From Limnohabitans sp. MORI2 (lineage in GTDB: Bacteria > Pseudomonadota > Gammaproteobacteria > Burkholderiales > Burkholderiaceae_C): 64,000 nucleotides of DNA. Below are positions 9,911 to 19,251 of the stretch, one piece after another. The number at the start of each line of letters is the position of its first letter. The first letter of the stretch is position 1. Under the pieces are notes generated by a model. That model searched no databases, was not told the DNA's origin, and was given only the letters and a program-made list of their open reading frames with translations. The DNA lies in NCBI RefSeq assembly GCF_027925025.1, contig NZ_AP027058.1:2542001-2606000 (forward strand). The letters are read 5' to 3'. Made by a program: the position numbers and the translations under genes.

Positions 9911-9939
9911 TTGCTTAACAACGGGTAAACACCCATTAT
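9911..9939 (+). promoter_or_regulatory. Candidate sigma-70 promoter of the desaturase gene
   Basis: TTGCTT (9911-9916) and CATTAT (9934-9939) separated by 17 bases. The spacer holds a short inverted repeat GGGT-AAAC-ACCC (9923-9934), a possible operator. The predicted start point lies about 75 bases upstream of the desaturase ATG. The match to consensus is modest. The rest of the 9785-10021 gap shows only the pyk ribosome site and no other gene. Confidence 0.35.
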
Positions 9940-10021
9940 TTAGGCTTCTGCGGCGATAATCATGGGAGTAATTGATGCAAATCAGTGCACATCTGCACCG
10001 GCTACCTAAGATTCACTTCCT

Positions 10022-11107
10022 ATGACCACACATATCCAACCCATTCTTCCCGGCGAACCGATGCCTCACCGCAAAGTCATGCGCGAGTGGCTAATCCCTT
10101 TGGCTGAGCGCACCACCCTGCGCGCCATCGTGATGCTCGTCGTTGACCTCGTGCTGTGGGGCGCTCTCATGGCCGGTACTGTTTTGTTTGAATCTTGGTG
10201 GGCCAAGCTCTTGAGCGGCTGCGCAGCAGGTTTCGTGATTGGCCGTTTGTTCATCATCGGCCACGATGCTTGCCACCAAAGCCTCACACCCCACCGCACC
10301 CTCAACAAGTGGTTGGGCCGCATTGCGTTCTTGCCTTCGTTAACCGCCTACAGCTTGTGGGACATCGGCCACAACGTGGTGCACCACGGTTACACCAACC
10401 TCAAAAACTTCGACTTCGTGTGGGCCCCTTACACCCCCGAAGAGTTTGCCGCCCTGAGCAAGTGGGAACAACTCAAAGACCGCGTGTACCGCAGCGGCTG
10501 GGCGCCTGGCCTGTACTACATGATCGAAATCTGGTGGAACAAGATGGTGTTCCCCAACGAGAAGAACATGCCTACACGCCGCCCCATCTTCACCAAAGAC
10601 TGCTTGCTCATCACCGCTTTTGGTGCCGCTTGGGTGGCTGTCATGGTGTGGGCTGCGATTGCAACCGACCAAACCATTGGCTACATCTTGTTGATGGGTT
10701 TTGTGGTGCCTTTCTTCTTCTGGGTGACCATGATTGGTTTCGTGGTGTACGTACACCACACCCATGTGGACGTGTCTTGGCACGAAGAGCGCACAGGCTG
10801 GTCTAAAGCGTCGCCTTTTGTGTCAACCACCGTGCACTTGACCTTCCCCTTCAACATCGGCGCGTTGATGCACCACATCATGGAACACACTGCGCACCAC
10901 TTGGACATGAGCATCCCTCTGTACAAGTTGAAACAAGCACAAAGCAAACTCGAAGAGTTGCTGCCAGAGCGCATCATCGTTCAGCCCTTCTCTTGGAGCT
11001 GGTATGTGCAAACCGCGCGCGACTGCAAGCTGTACGATTTCAAGACTGACAGCTGGATGACCTACGACGGCAAGGTCACTAGCCCCCGCGCTATGAAAGC
11101 TGCTTAA
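10022..11107 (+). CDS. Membrane fatty acid desaturase (DesA/omega-6 type)
   Basis: Integral membrane di-iron enzyme that introduces a double bond into acyl chains. The three histidine boxes are visible: HDACH (around residue 81), HNVVHH (around 118) and HTAHH (around 295), with hydrophobic segments near residues 35-75 and 195-245. The length of 361 aa fits acyl-lipid desaturases. It stands alone, with its own promoter region upstream and a strong terminator downstream, suggesting independent control, for example by temperature or oxygen. No clear ribosome site precedes the ATG. Regiospecificity cannot be read from the sequence. Confidence 0.87.
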   Translation: MTTHIQPILPGEPMPHRKVMREWLIPLAERTTLRAIVMLVVDLVLWGALMAGTVLFESWWAKLLSGCAAGFVIGRLFIIGHDACHQSLTPHRTLNKWLGRIAFLPSLTAYSLWDIGHNVVHHGYTNLKNFDFVWAPYTPEEFAALSKWEQLKDRVYRSGWAPGLYYMIEIWWNKMVFPNEKNMPTRRPIFTKDCLLITAFGAAWVAVMVWAAIATDQTIGYILLMGFVVPFFFWVTMIGFVVYVHHTHVDVSWHEERTGWSKASPFVSTTVHLTFPFNIGALMHHIMEHTAHHLDMSIPLYKLKQAQSKLEELLPERIIVQPFSWSWYVQTARDCKLYDFKTDSWMTYDGKVTSPRAMKAA

Positions 11108-11123
11108 CCAGCCAAGCCACCTC

Positions 11124-11161
11124 AAGCCCCGCAACTTCACACGAATTTGCGGGGCTTTTTC
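11124..11161 (+). terminator. Rho-independent terminator of the desaturase gene
   Basis: Perfect 11-base inverted repeat (11124-11134 with 11147-11157, arms AAGCCCCGCAA/TTGCGGGGCTT) followed by a T-rich run, 16 bases after the desaturase stop. Confidence 0.9.
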
Positions 11162-11178
11162 TTGTACGCTTCACACCC

Positions 11179-11550
11179 ATGAAACGCTTTGTCTTGTTTT
11201 CGCTTTTGCTGGCCTCGGCTGCTGCACACGCCATGTGGGTGACTGTTACGCGCAACGAAATAGCCACGGTCTACATCGACTCTATGTCGATTGAAAAGCT
11301 AGGCTACAACCGTCGCGTGTGGGTGGTGTATGACCTGACCAGCCCCGACAAAACAGGACAACAGTCGGTCAAATCACACATCGACTACGACTGCACCGAA
11401 GGCAAATACAAAACCCTCAGCGCCAGCAGCCACCCCAACAAAATGGGCAACGGCCCCGCCATCAAAGCGCTGCCCGTGCCAGAAGGCTGGCGTCCTGTAA
11501 GCCAAGACGCCATGAGCCGACAGCTGTTTGCGTTTGCTTGTGCTTGGTAA
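11179..11550 (+). CDS. Small secreted protein, surface-adhesin E-like
   Basis: A 123-residue protein with a clear signal peptide (cleavage predicted after AHA, residue 18). The mature part is short, with the pattern VYIDSMSIEK and RRVWVVYDL, followed by a conserved Cys in YDCTEG and a C-terminal Cys. This resembles the surface-adhesin protein E-like domain found in many small betaproteobacterial periplasmic proteins; I assign only that fold. The two cysteines could form a disulfide. It abuts the convergent pgk stop with no bases between. Function unknown. Confidence 0.7.
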   Translation: MKRFVLFSLLLASAAAHAMWVTVTRNEIATVYIDSMSIEKLGYNRRVWVVYDLTSPDKTGQQSVKSHIDYDCTEGKYKTLSASSHPNKMGNGPAIKALPVPEGWRPVSQDAMSRQLFAFACAW

Positions 11551-12744
11551 TTAACCCGCAGCGCGCTTGGTCAAAATTTCAAACGCGGGCAAGGTCTTGC
11601 CTTCGAGCACTTCCAAGAAAGCACCACCACCGGTAGAGATGTAGCCCACTTGTTTGTCGATGCCGTACTTGGCAATCGCTGCCAAGGTATCGCCACCGCC
11701 AGCGATGCTGAAAGCGCTGGATTCGGCAATCGCGTGTGCAATGGTTTTCGTGCCGTTCTCAAACGCAGCAAACTCGAACACGCCCACAGGGCCGTTCCAC
11801 ACAATGGTGCCGGCCGCTTTGAGCTGCTCGGCCAGCTTGGCTGCTGTCTCTGGGCCAATGTCCAAAATCATGTCGTCGTCGGCCACGTCGGTGGCTTTCT
11901 TCACAGTAGCTGGGGCATCGGCTGCAAAAGTTTTCGCGGTTACAACGTCAGTGGGAATTGGCACTTCAGCACCACGAGACTTCATCAACTCGATCACGGC
12001 CTTGGCTTCGTCCACCAAGTCGTGCTCAGCCAAGCTCTTGCCGATGTTCAAGCCAGCGGCGAGCATGAAGGTATTGGCAATGCCGCCGCCCACAATGAGC
12101 TGGTCTACGTTGTTGGCCAAGCTCTTCAAGATGGTCAGCTTGGTCGACACCTTGCTGCCGGCCACGATGGCAGCCAGTGGGCGTTTGGGGTTGGCCAAGG
12201 CTTTGGTGATGGCGTCAATTTCTGCTGCGAGCAGAGGACCTGCGCAAGCGATAGGCGCGTATTGCGCGATACCGTAAGTGGTGCCTTCGGCGCGGTGCGA
12301 TGTGCCAAACGCGTCGTGCACAAAGATGTCGCAGAGTGCGCCCAACTTGCGGGCCAATTCGTCGTTGTTCTTTTTTTCGCCCTTGTTCACGCGGCAGTTT
12401 TCCAGCAGCACCACATGGCCGGGCTCAACGTCCACACCGTCCACCCAGTTAGACACCAGCGGCACGCGACGTCCGAGCAACTCGCTCAAACGCTCAGCCA
12501 CGGGGGCCAATGAATCTTTAGGCTTGAATTCGCCTTCGGTGGGGCGGCCCAAGTGCGATGTGACCATCACCGCTGCACCCACTTCGAGCGCCATGCGAAT
12601 GGCAGGCACGCTGGCACGGATACGCGTGTCTTCGGTGATCTGACCATCATCGTCTTGCGGCACGTTCAGGTCGGCGCGGATGAAAACACGTTTGCCTTTG
12701 GCCGAGCCGTTGGCGCACAAATCAGAGAAGCGAATGACGTTCAT
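11551..12744 (-). CDS. pgk: Phosphoglycerate kinase
   Basis: Transfers phosphate from 1,3-bisphosphoglycerate to ADP. The N-terminal signature [13 protein letters not shown], the [10 protein letters not shown] segment, [11 protein letters not shown] and the C-terminal nucleotide motif GGGDTLAAI are all present; 397 aa is standard. It stands alone on the minus strand with its own leader, which contains an inverted repeat (12752-12777). Its stop codon touches the stop of the convergent small secreted protein gene. Confidence 0.96.
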   Translation of the reverse strand: MNVIRFSDLCANGSAKGKRVFIRADLNVPQDDDGQITEDTRIRASVPAIRMALEVGAAVMVTSHLGRPTEGEFKPKDSLAPVAERLSELLGRRVPLVSNWVDGVDVEPGHVVLLENCRVNKGEKKNNDELARKLGALCDIFVHDAFGTSHRAEGTTYGIAQYAPIACAGPLLAAEIDAITKALANPKRPLAAIVAGSKVSTKLTILKSLANNVDQLIVGGGIANTFMLAAGLNIGKSLAEHDLVDEAKAVIELMKSRGAEVPIPTDVVTAKTFAADAPATVKKATDVADDDMILDIGPETAAKLAEQLKAAGTIVWNGPVGVFEFAAFENGTKTIAHAIAESSAFSIAGGGDTLAAIAKYGIDKQVGYISTGGGAFLEVLEGKTLPAFEILTKRAAG

Positions 12745-12751
12745 AGAAGTA

Positions 12752-12783
12752 AGCGGTAAAAGTTAAAAACTACCGCTATTCTA
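12752..12783 (-). promoter_or_regulatory. pgk promoter -10 element and leader inverted repeat
   Basis: On the minus strand TAGAAT (12783-12778) is a good -10 element, placing the transcript start near 12771. Immediately downstream a perfect 7-base inverted repeat, AGCGGTA/TACCGCT (12752-12758 and 12771-12777) with an A/T-rich 12-base centre, occupies the first 20 bases of the leader. It could be an operator or a 5' RNA hairpin. No convincing -35 is visible. Confidence 0.4.
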
Positions 12784-12835
12784 AAAGTTCAGCCTTGCGC
12801 GAAATTGGCAATCTAGGCTGTGCGCTTCAGGCCCT

Positions 12836-13585
12836 TTAACCACGCCCCACAAACGGCATTTTGGTGGCCATCACGGTCATGAAGAGCACATTGGCCGACA
12901 GCGGCAAACGCGCCATGGCCATGAAGGTGTCGACCACGCCCTGCATGTCCATGCGGGCCTCGGGCTTGACGCTGCCATCGGCCTGCAGCGCGCCTGCGGC
13001 GAACTTCTCGGTCATGTCGCTGGCCACGTTGCCAATGTCAATCTGCCCCACCGCAATGTCAAACGCACGGCCATCGAGTGCGGCCGCTTTGGTCATGCCC
13101 GTGATCGCGTGTTTGGTGGCCGTGTAGGCGATGGAGCCGGGGCGTGGCGCGTGCGCCGAAATCGAACCGTTGTTGATGATGCGACCACCTTGTGGGTTTT
13201 GCGTTTTCATCAACTTGAACGCGTGCGAGAGGCAATAAAACGCGCCATTGAAATTCACATCCACTGACTTACGCCAGTCTTCGCCCGACAAATCGCCAGG
13301 CATGGTGGCGGGCAAAAATACACCCGCGTTGTTGAACAGCAAATCCAAACGGCCAAAGTTGGCGCGCACCTGTTCAAACAGCTTGGCCACTTCGTCTTCA
13401 TGACTTACGTCACACGGCACGGCCAGCGCATTGCCTGCGTGTCCGCCCGCTGCTTGCACAGTGGCTTGCAACGCGTCGGCGCGCCGCCCCACCAACACCA
13501 CCTTCCAACCTTCGGCCAACAAGGCTAAGGCACATGCTTTGCCAATACCAGAACTGGCGCCTGTGACGAGTGCGATTTTGCTCAT
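12836..13585 (-). CDS. Short-chain dehydrogenase/reductase
   Basis: Classical SDR of about 249 residues. The cofactor loop TGASSGIG lies at residues 8-15, NNAG at about 90, the catalytic Ser in NNGSISAH, and the YxxxK pair in SIAYTATKHA. The start is ATG 13585, which has CAGGAG 8 bases upstream; a longer frame reaching 13672 would add 29 residues of non-homologous sequence. Resembles NAD(P)-dependent SDRs related to YdfG; the substrate is unknown. Divergent from the cupin gene. Confidence 0.88.
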   Translation of the reverse strand: MSKIALVTGASSGIGKACALALLAEGWKVVLVGRRADALQATVQAAGGHAGNALAVPCDVSHEDEVAKLFEQVRANFGRLDLLFNNAGVFLPATMPGDLSGEDWRKSVDVNFNGAFYCLSHAFKLMKTQNPQGGRIINNGSISAHAPRPGSIAYTATKHAITGMTKAAALDGRAFDIAVGQIDIGNVASDMTEKFAAGALQADGSVKPEARMDMQGVVDTFMAMARLPLSANVLFMTVMATKMPFVGRG

Positions 13586-13698
13586 GGGGATGCTCCTGTG
13601 TAATGCCTTGATTGTGAACAAGCTGGCGGCACGTTCAAGCCACGATTGTCTCGTGCGCGAAAGTCTGCCCACGCCAGAGCCAAGTAAAGTAGTGCCCT

Positions 13699-14085
13699 AT
13701 GAATCCAATTTTCAACAAAGTCATCCTCTTCACCGACACCGACGGCTTCGCGCGTTTCCGCGAGGAAACGGTCGAACTCACCGAGGGCAAACCACAAGCG
13801 CGTCTGTCGCCCCTCATGGCCAGCGGCGGCATGCAGCTGCGCCGCAGCCCTGTGGGGTTTCGCAGCGACTTTCATTGCACCGACAACCCGCAGTGGTTGT
13901 TTGTTTTGGAAGGTCAGATGGAAATTTTTTTGCAAGACGGCACGTCGCGCATCTTTGGCCCGGGCGAGCACTTTTACTCGGCTGATGTGTTGCCTGCAGG
14001 TGCCACGTTTGACCCCAAGGTGCACGGGCACTGGAGCCGCCAAGTGGGGCCTGACGAGCTCGTCACGCTCTTTGTTCGCGGCTAA
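13699..14085 (+). CDS. Cupin-domain protein
   Basis: A 128-residue single-domain protein. Cupin motif 1 is degenerate, but GFRSDFHCTDNPQWLFVLEG followed by a glycine-rich turn (FGPGEHFYSADVLP) is the double-stranded beta-helix pattern. The histidines in DFHCT and GEHF may bind a metal. No operon partner: the azlD gene converges and stops one base after its own stop. A -10-like TAAAGT (13685-13690) ends only 8 bases before the ATG, and no ribosome site is visible, so the message may be nearly leaderless. Function unknown. Confidence 0.75.
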   Translation: MNPIFNKVILFTDTDGFARFREETVELTEGKPQARLSPLMASGGMQLRRSPVGFRSDFHCTDNPQWLFVLEGQMEIFLQDGTSRIFGPGEHFYSADVLPAGATFDPKVHGHWSRQVGPDELVTLFVRG

Positions 14086-14436
14086 TTACCAACCAAGCCC
14101 CAAGTGCAGCGGTAAATAAACGCCCATGCCCAAGATGATCGTGAGCAACACATTGCGCTTGGCAAAGTAAACCGCCACGCCCACTGCTGCCGCAAAAATG
14201 CGGGCGTCTTGCCAAGTGGCGATCAGCTCGCCTTGCGTCATCACAATCTCGGGCACCACCACGGCTGACAGCGCGGCGATGGGTGCGTATTGCAAGCCGC
14301 GTTGCGCCCAATGGGGCAAGTGCCATTCGGTGTTGCTTAAAAAGAAAAAGCAGCGCGTGACCACGGTGATGATGGCTAAGCCGACGATGACCCACAGCGT
14401 CCATGCGTCGGTCACGTTCAAGTCGGTGCTGCTCAT
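14086..14436 (-). CDS. azlD: Branched-chain amino acid exporter small subunit, AzlD family
   Basis: A 116-residue membrane protein with four hydrophobic segments (about residues 12-34, 45-65, 75-92 and 96-114). It has the family pattern VVTRCFFF near the N-terminus and LQYAPIAALSAVVVPEI in the centre. It works with the large subunit AzlC in exporting branched-chain amino acids. The ATG overlaps the azlC stop by 4 bases. A longer frame exists upstream but runs through azlC in another frame and is not used. Confidence 0.9.
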   Translation of the reverse strand: MSSTDLNVTDAWTLWVIVGLAIITVVTRCFFFLSNTEWHLPHWAQRGLQYAPIAALSAVVVPEIVMTQGELIATWQDARIFAAAVGVAVYFAKRNVLLTIILGMGVYLPLHLGLGW

Positions 14437-15164
14437 GCAAGCCTCTCTTTCGCGGCCTTGAGCTGCTCTGCCATCAAACACGCGAACACCGCCATGAGAA
14501 TGGCTACCACGATGTTGAGTTTCAAAGGCAAGGCGTACGCCAGCACCGCCACAATGCCGGCCACGATGGCCGACAACACACGCAAACGCGAGCTGGCCAA
14601 CGAGCATTGAATACCCAACAAACACAAGATGCCCGCAAAGCCCAAACCCCATGAGGTGGGAATGGCGTTGGCCAAGGCAATGCCCAACAAGCTGCACGAA
14701 ATCCAGCTGGTCCAGTTGGCAAAACTCAAACCCGCCAAATAGGCTTGTTGTGTGAGGCGTCCTTCCTCGGTGTTCGCAGGGTGTGCGAAACGGCGAGTGA
14801 ACAACACATAGGTGGGATCGGTGTTGAAGTACCCCGTCACGATGCGCGGCCAACGCGGCAAGTGCATGAGGTAGCCACGCATGTGCAAGCTAAACACCAC
14901 AAAGCGCAAGTTCACACAAAATCCCGCAGCCAACACCACCCAAGCAGGCGCGCCAGCCACGATGAGTGGCGTTGCCGCCAACTGAGAGCTACCGGCATAC
15001 ACCACCAAAGTCATGAACACAGCCTCAAACACGCTCATGCCCGACTTGACCAAAGCCACGCCGGTCATGAGTGCCCATGCAATTTGGCCAAAGGCTTGCG
15101 GCGCGAGGTCGCGCATGCCGAGTTTGAACTCAGGGTGTTGATACAGATGGCGTTGCCAAAACAT
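14433..15164 (-). CDS. azlC: Branched-chain amino acid exporter large subunit, AzlC family
   Basis: A 243-residue inner-membrane protein with about six to seven hydrophobic segments. The family signature FMTLVVYAGSSQLAA and VNLRFVVFSLHMR are recognisable. It is one half of the AzlCD exporter. Its ATG overlaps the TGA of fmt by one base, so it belongs to the def-fmt operon, an unusual pairing of an exporter with peptide-start processing enzymes. Confidence 0.92.
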   Translation of the reverse strand: MFWQRHLYQHPEFKLGMRDLAPQAFGQIAWALMTGVALVKSGMSVFEAVFMTLVVYAGSSQLAATPLIVAGAPAWVVLAAGFCVNLRFVVFSLHMRGYLMHLPRWPRIVTGYFNTDPTYVLFTRRFAHPANTEEGRLTQQAYLAGLSFANWTSWISCSLLGIALANAIPTSWGLGFAGILCLLGIQCSLASSRLRVLSAIVAGIVAVLAYALPLKLNIVVAILMAVFACLMAEQLKAAKERLA

Positions 15165-16132
15165 CAGACGTTGAACCGCTGGCCCGCTGTGAGCACGAAG
15201 CCACGCAAAAAGTCAGCGGCGTTAAGGCGCTTGCCGCCTGCACGCTGCAGCTCGGTCACGCACAACACGCCCTCGCCGCAAGCCACGCGCACGCCGTGCT
15301 CGTCGGCGCTCAGCACTGTGCCTACGGGCTTGTTGTGCGCGGTGTTTTCCACAGAAGCGCGCCATAGCTTGATCACGTCATCACCCAACTGAGCGGATGC
15401 CGCAGGAAAAGGGTTGAACGCACGCACGCGCTGGCCAATGGTTTGGGCCGAGTCGGCCCACTTCACTGCCGCTTCGGCTTTTTCAATTTTGTGGGCGTAG
15501 GTGATGCCCGCTTCGGGTTGTTTGACGGGTTGCAACTTGCTCATCTGCGCATCGGCCAAAGCACGCACGATCAAGGCGCCGCCCATATCTGCCAAGCGGT
15601 CGTGCAAAGTGGCAGTGGTGTCATCTGCGGCGATGTCGAGCACATCGGTCAGCAGCATGTCGCCGGTATCAAGACCCGCATCCATTTGCATGATGACCAC
15701 GCCCGTTTGCGCGTCGCCCGCTTCAATCGCGCGGTGAATCGGTGCAGCGCCGCGCCAGCGGGGCAAGAGCGAGGCGTGAATGTTGAGGCAGCCCAAGCGT
15801 GGCGCATCGAGCGTCCACTGCGGCAGGATGAGGCCATAGGCGGCCACCACCATCACATCCGCTTTCGCTTCGGCAATAGCGGCTTGTGCAGCGGCTGCAT
15901 CGTCTGGGTATTTGCCGTCCAGACGCAGGCTCAAGGGTTGCGCCACGGGGATGTTGTGTTGCACGGCCAATTGCTTCACCGCCGAGGCTTGCAACTTCAT
16001 GCCGCGACCTGCGGGGCGGTCGGGTTGGGTCAACACCAATGGCACGGTATAGCCTGCGGCCAAAATTTTGGCCAAGGCCTCAGCCGCAAATTCGGGCGTG
16101 CCGGCAAAGATAACGCGAAGCGATGAACTCAT
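15164..16132 (-). CDS. fmt: Methionyl-tRNA formyltransferase
   Basis: Transfers a formyl group from 10-formyltetrahydrofolate to initiator Met-tRNA. The N-terminal hydrolase-like domain starts [15 protein letters not shown] and contains the catalytic [16 protein letters not shown] (Asn, His) and the Asp in [12 protein letters not shown]; a C-terminal tRNA-binding domain follows. The 322-residue length is normal. Its ATG directly follows the def TAA without spacing, and azlC follows with a one-base overlap. Confidence 0.96.
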   Translation of the reverse strand: MSSSLRVIFAGTPEFAAEALAKILAAGYTVPLVLTQPDRPAGRGMKLQASAVKQLAVQHNIPVAQPLSLRLDGKYPDDAAAAQAAIAEAKADVMVVAAYGLILPQWTLDAPRLGCLNIHASLLPRWRGAAPIHRAIEAGDAQTGVVIMQMDAGLDTGDMLLTDVLDIAADDTTATLHDRLADMGGALIVRALADAQMSKLQPVKQPEAGITYAHKIEKAEAAVKWADSAQTIGQRVRAFNPFPAASAQLGDDVIKLWRASVENTAHNKPVGTVLSADEHGVRVACGEGVLCVTELQRAGGKRLNAADFLRGFVLTAGQRFNV

Positions 16133-16639
16133 TTATTCGCCGTCGCGCTGGGCTTTGAGCAACTTGGTTTTGATGCGGTTGCGTTTCAACGGTGAGAGGT
16201 GCTCCACAAACACCTTGCCCATCAAGTGGTCGAGCTCGTGCTGCAGGCACACGGCCAACAAACCATCGGCTTCGATGGTGCGTTCTTTGCCATCAAGGTC
16301 GAGCGCTTTCACTTTCACTTCGGTGGCGCGTTCTACACCGTCATAGATGCCAGGCACCGACAAGCAGCCTTCGTCGCCCTTGACGCGCTCGTCGTTCATC
16401 CACGTGATCTCGGGGTTGATGAGCACCATCGGTTGATCACGCTCCTCTGAGGTGTCAATCACCACCACGCGCTCGTGCACGTCAATTTGCGTCGCTGCCA
16501 GGCCAATGCCGTTGGCGTCATACATGGTTTCCAGCATGTCGGCGACGAGGGTTTTGATGCGGGCGTCAATCTCTTTCACCGGCTTGGCGACGGTGGTGAG
16601 TTTGGGGTCGGGGTATCGAAGAATGTCTAACTTGGCCAT
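16133..16639 (-). CDS. def: Peptide deformylase
   Basis: Removes the formyl group from nascent N-terminal methionine. All three motifs are intact: [13 protein letters not shown] (metal-binding Cys) and HELDH (two metal-binding His and catalytic Glu). At 168 aa it is a class I enzyme. A -10-like GACAAT ends 7 bases before the ATG and no ribosome site is seen, so its transcript may be leaderless or nearly so. First gene of def-fmt-azlC-azlD. Confidence 0.96.
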   Translation of the reverse strand: MAKLDILRYPDPKLTTVAKPVKEIDARIKTLVADMLETMYDANGIGLAATQIDVHERVVVIDTSEERDQPMVLINPEITWMNDERVKGDEGCLSVPGIYDGVERATEVKVKALDLDGKERTIEADGLLAVCLQHELDHLMGKVFVEHLSPLKRNRIKTKLLKAQRDGE

Positions 16640-16715
16640 GGCTCTATTGTCTCTGCTTCTGATCGCAACTTCGCCTCTCGCCGCAATGCCCCCGCGAAGG
16701 GGATGAAATTGAGCT

Positions 16716-19124
16716 TTAAGGCGTCAGCACCAGTTCATGCGCCCAAGCCTCGGGCTTGCTGCGCAAGGGTCGGTATTTGCCTGCAGCCCATTCTGTTTTC
16801 ATGTTGCTGTACTGGTCGGACCACACCAAACCGCTTTGACCCGTTTGGTAAATGAACTGCGATTGCTCTAGATCTGACAAGTCGTACACCACACGCAACG
16901 AGGCGGCGTGACGGTTGGCAAAAGGCAGGTATTTTTCGCCCGCCCAATATTGGCCCACGTTGACGGTGAACAAGTCGCCATCCGAGGGCGTGCGAACGCT
17001 GAACCAGTCACGCAGTACGGGCACTTGACCAAAGGGCTTGTGGGTGCTGAGCGCCGAATGCGCCTCGCCCCATTTCCAACTCGCGGGCGTTTTACCTTGC
17101 ATGGCAGCAATGCGATCAAGCGCACGATCAAGCGCCGCGCTAGATTGCTCGGCACACGTTTTGGGTGCGCACCAAGGGCTATTGGTTTGCTGCATGACGC
17201 TTTCTAGCAGCAATCTGAAATGGCGTTTGCCGTATTGCGCTTTGAACACATCGGCACCTAGCTTAGGCTCGACCAAACCGCGCGTGAGTTCGTCAGCCCA
17301 CACGGCAAACAAAAGTGGCGCGGCTTTGTCGGCATCCATGCGGCCATCAAAACCTTCTAAAGTTTGCAGCGCTTTGGCGGCCAGCGGGTGTTGCGATGGT
17401 GTGGCTTTGAGCACGGGCAAGAGCGTCAGTGTAGACAACGACAACGTGTCGTTCTGCAAAGCCTGCATGTCTTTGAAGCTGTGTTGTGGCTTGGCTTTGA
17501 GCACTTGCTCGATGCGATCAAAACGGTGCGGTGTGTTCCAGTCTTGACCCAAAAAGTGCGCGTAATTAGGCGGCGTGATGCGTTGGTTGGCCGTGGACAC
17601 CCAGCCTTTTTTGCCGTCGTCCGCAGGCATGTCGGCATACGCGATCCAGCCTGTCCAGTCGTAGCGCGCATCCCAGCCGGGAGCGGGGGCCACGCCACGA
17701 ATGTCGTTGGCTGCGCTGCGCACGGGCACACGACCCGCCGCCTTGTACGCAATGTGCCCTTGCGTGTCGGCCATGACGATGTTTTGCGTGGGCGAATGGT
17801 TGTCGCCATAGGCTTTCAACAAGTCGGCCACGCTTTGCGCTTGCTGCGCTTTGAGGCCGCCGACCAAGGTGCGGTTGTCGGCGTCTAGCGCGGTCCAACG
17901 CAAGGCCAACACAAAGCGCGACATGTCCAATACTTCTGCATGAACGGCTTGCGCATCACTGATGACGGGGCCATGGCGCGTGCTGCGCACCACATGCGTG
18001 ACATCCGGCTTGCCTTTGACCGCGATGGTCTCTGTGCGAGTGTCAAACGTTTGCCAGCCCGTAGGCGTTTTGTAGCGTGTGGGATTGGTTGCATCGATTT
18101 GTTCTAAATACAAATCTTGCACATCAGGGCCAGTGTTGGTAAATCCCCAGGCCACCTGCGCATTGCGACCTAGTACGACAAAAGGCAAGCCCGGCAAGCT
18201 GGCTCCCATCACATCGGTGTTCGGTGTTTTTAAATGGGTGTAGTACCAAATGGCGGGTGCGCTCAAAGCGAGGTGCGGGTCATTGGCCAGCAGCGGTTTG
18301 CCCGTGGTGGTGTGCGAGCCTGCCACCACCCAGTTGTTGCTGCCACGGCCTTCGTTGAACCCGGGCTCGCCAATGATGGGAAGAGAAAAAGATGTTTTCA
18401 ACGCCTCATCATTTTTGTAGACGCCCAAGTCTCGGTAGAGCTTGGCGAGGTCCACAGCAGAAGCTGGTTTTTCGCCGGGATACGGTGGGTATAAATCCCA
18501 CAGCTGCGCTGTGCTCAACTTGCGTGCAGCGGCCAAACGGGCAAACTCATTACCCCAGTTACCCCCTAAATCCAACGCCATCACGAGTGACCACGCCACG
18601 CTATTGACAGGCTGCCACGCCACGCCTTTTTTGCCGCCGGGCTGGGTACGCATCAGCGCAAACTCTGGGGGCAAGCCTTGTGGACGGTTGGCATGAAAAG
18701 CGTTGATGCCATCGCTGTACGCTTGCAACTGTTCGCGCACATCAATGGGTAATTGTTCGAGCTGTTTTTGTGCGGCTTGCATCAGCCCCAAGGTACGCAT
18801 GAGCTTGTCGGTGGGCAAAGTGGTTTCGCCCAAGATTTCAGACAACTCGCCTTGCATGATGCGACGGTTGAACTCGAGTTGCCAGCTTCGATCTTGCGCA
18901 TGCGCAAAGCCCAAGGCGAACGCGGCATCACGATCGCTCTGCGCAAAGATGTGCACCACATCAGCGGCATCGCGCTTGATGTTGACTCGCTCTTTCAAGC
19001 CTTCGCTTCTGAGCTGCCCGTCATACATCGGCTGTGTATGAAACACCCACAACCCTAAGCCTGCGGCTGACAAAATGCACAGCCCCAGCAGTGCTTTAAA
19101 AATTCGTTTGAACCAGCGCGTCAT
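16716..19124 (-). CDS. Penicillin acylase family (Ntn-hydrolase) protein
   Basis: An 802-residue precursor of the penicillin G acylase / acyl-homoserine-lactone acylase family. Residues 9-29 form a signal anchor. The chain would be cut before Ser262 in the segment GRGSNNWVV, exposing the Ser nucleophile of the beta subunit; the conserved NDPHLAL and the oxyanion Asn region follow. Such enzymes hydrolyse amide bonds of beta-lactams, acyl-homoserine lactones or similar acyl amides in the periplasm. An AAGGAC ribosome site precedes ATG 19124. Substrate unknown. Divergent from dprA across 127 bases. Confidence 0.88.
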   Translation of the reverse strand: MTRWFKRIFKALLGLCILSAAGLGLWVFHTQPMYDGQLRSEGLKERVNIKRDAADVVHIFAQSDRDAAFALGFAHAQDRSWQLEFNRRIMQGELSEILGETTLPTDKLMRTLGLMQAAQKQLEQLPIDVREQLQAYSDGINAFHANRPQGLPPEFALMRTQPGGKKGVAWQPVNSVAWSLVMALDLGGNWGNEFARLAAARKLSTAQLWDLYPPYPGEKPASAVDLAKLYRDLGVYKNDEALKTSFSLPIIGEPGFNEGRGSNNWVVAGSHTTTGKPLLANDPHLALSAPAIWYYTHLKTPNTDVMGASLPGLPFVVLGRNAQVAWGFTNTGPDVQDLYLEQIDATNPTRYKTPTGWQTFDTRTETIAVKGKPDVTHVVRSTRHGPVISDAQAVHAEVLDMSRFVLALRWTALDADNRTLVGGLKAQQAQSVADLLKAYGDNHSPTQNIVMADTQGHIAYKAAGRVPVRSAANDIRGVAPAPGWDARYDWTGWIAYADMPADDGKKGWVSTANQRITPPNYAHFLGQDWNTPHRFDRIEQVLKAKPQHSFKDMQALQNDTLSLSTLTLLPVLKATPSQHPLAAKALQTLEGFDGRMDADKAAPLLFAVWADELTRGLVEPKLGADVFKAQYGKRHFRLLLESVMQQTNSPWCAPKTCAEQSSAALDRALDRIAAMQGKTPASWKWGEAHSALSTHKPFGQVPVLRDWFSVRTPSDGDLFTVNVGQYWAGEKYLPFANRHAASLRVVYDLSDLEQSQFIYQTGQSGLVWSDQYSNMKTEWAAGKYRPLRSKPEAWAHELVLTP

Positions 19125-19251
19125 AAACGTCCTTTGCGTGTGCCTGTTGGACTTTAACTAATCCATGCACTTTATAAGTTTTCGAGCTTTGGCCGCGCAC
19201 GCAGGTGACACGCCTTCTGACAATGGGTTTTCAAATTCCACAGGAGGGCAC

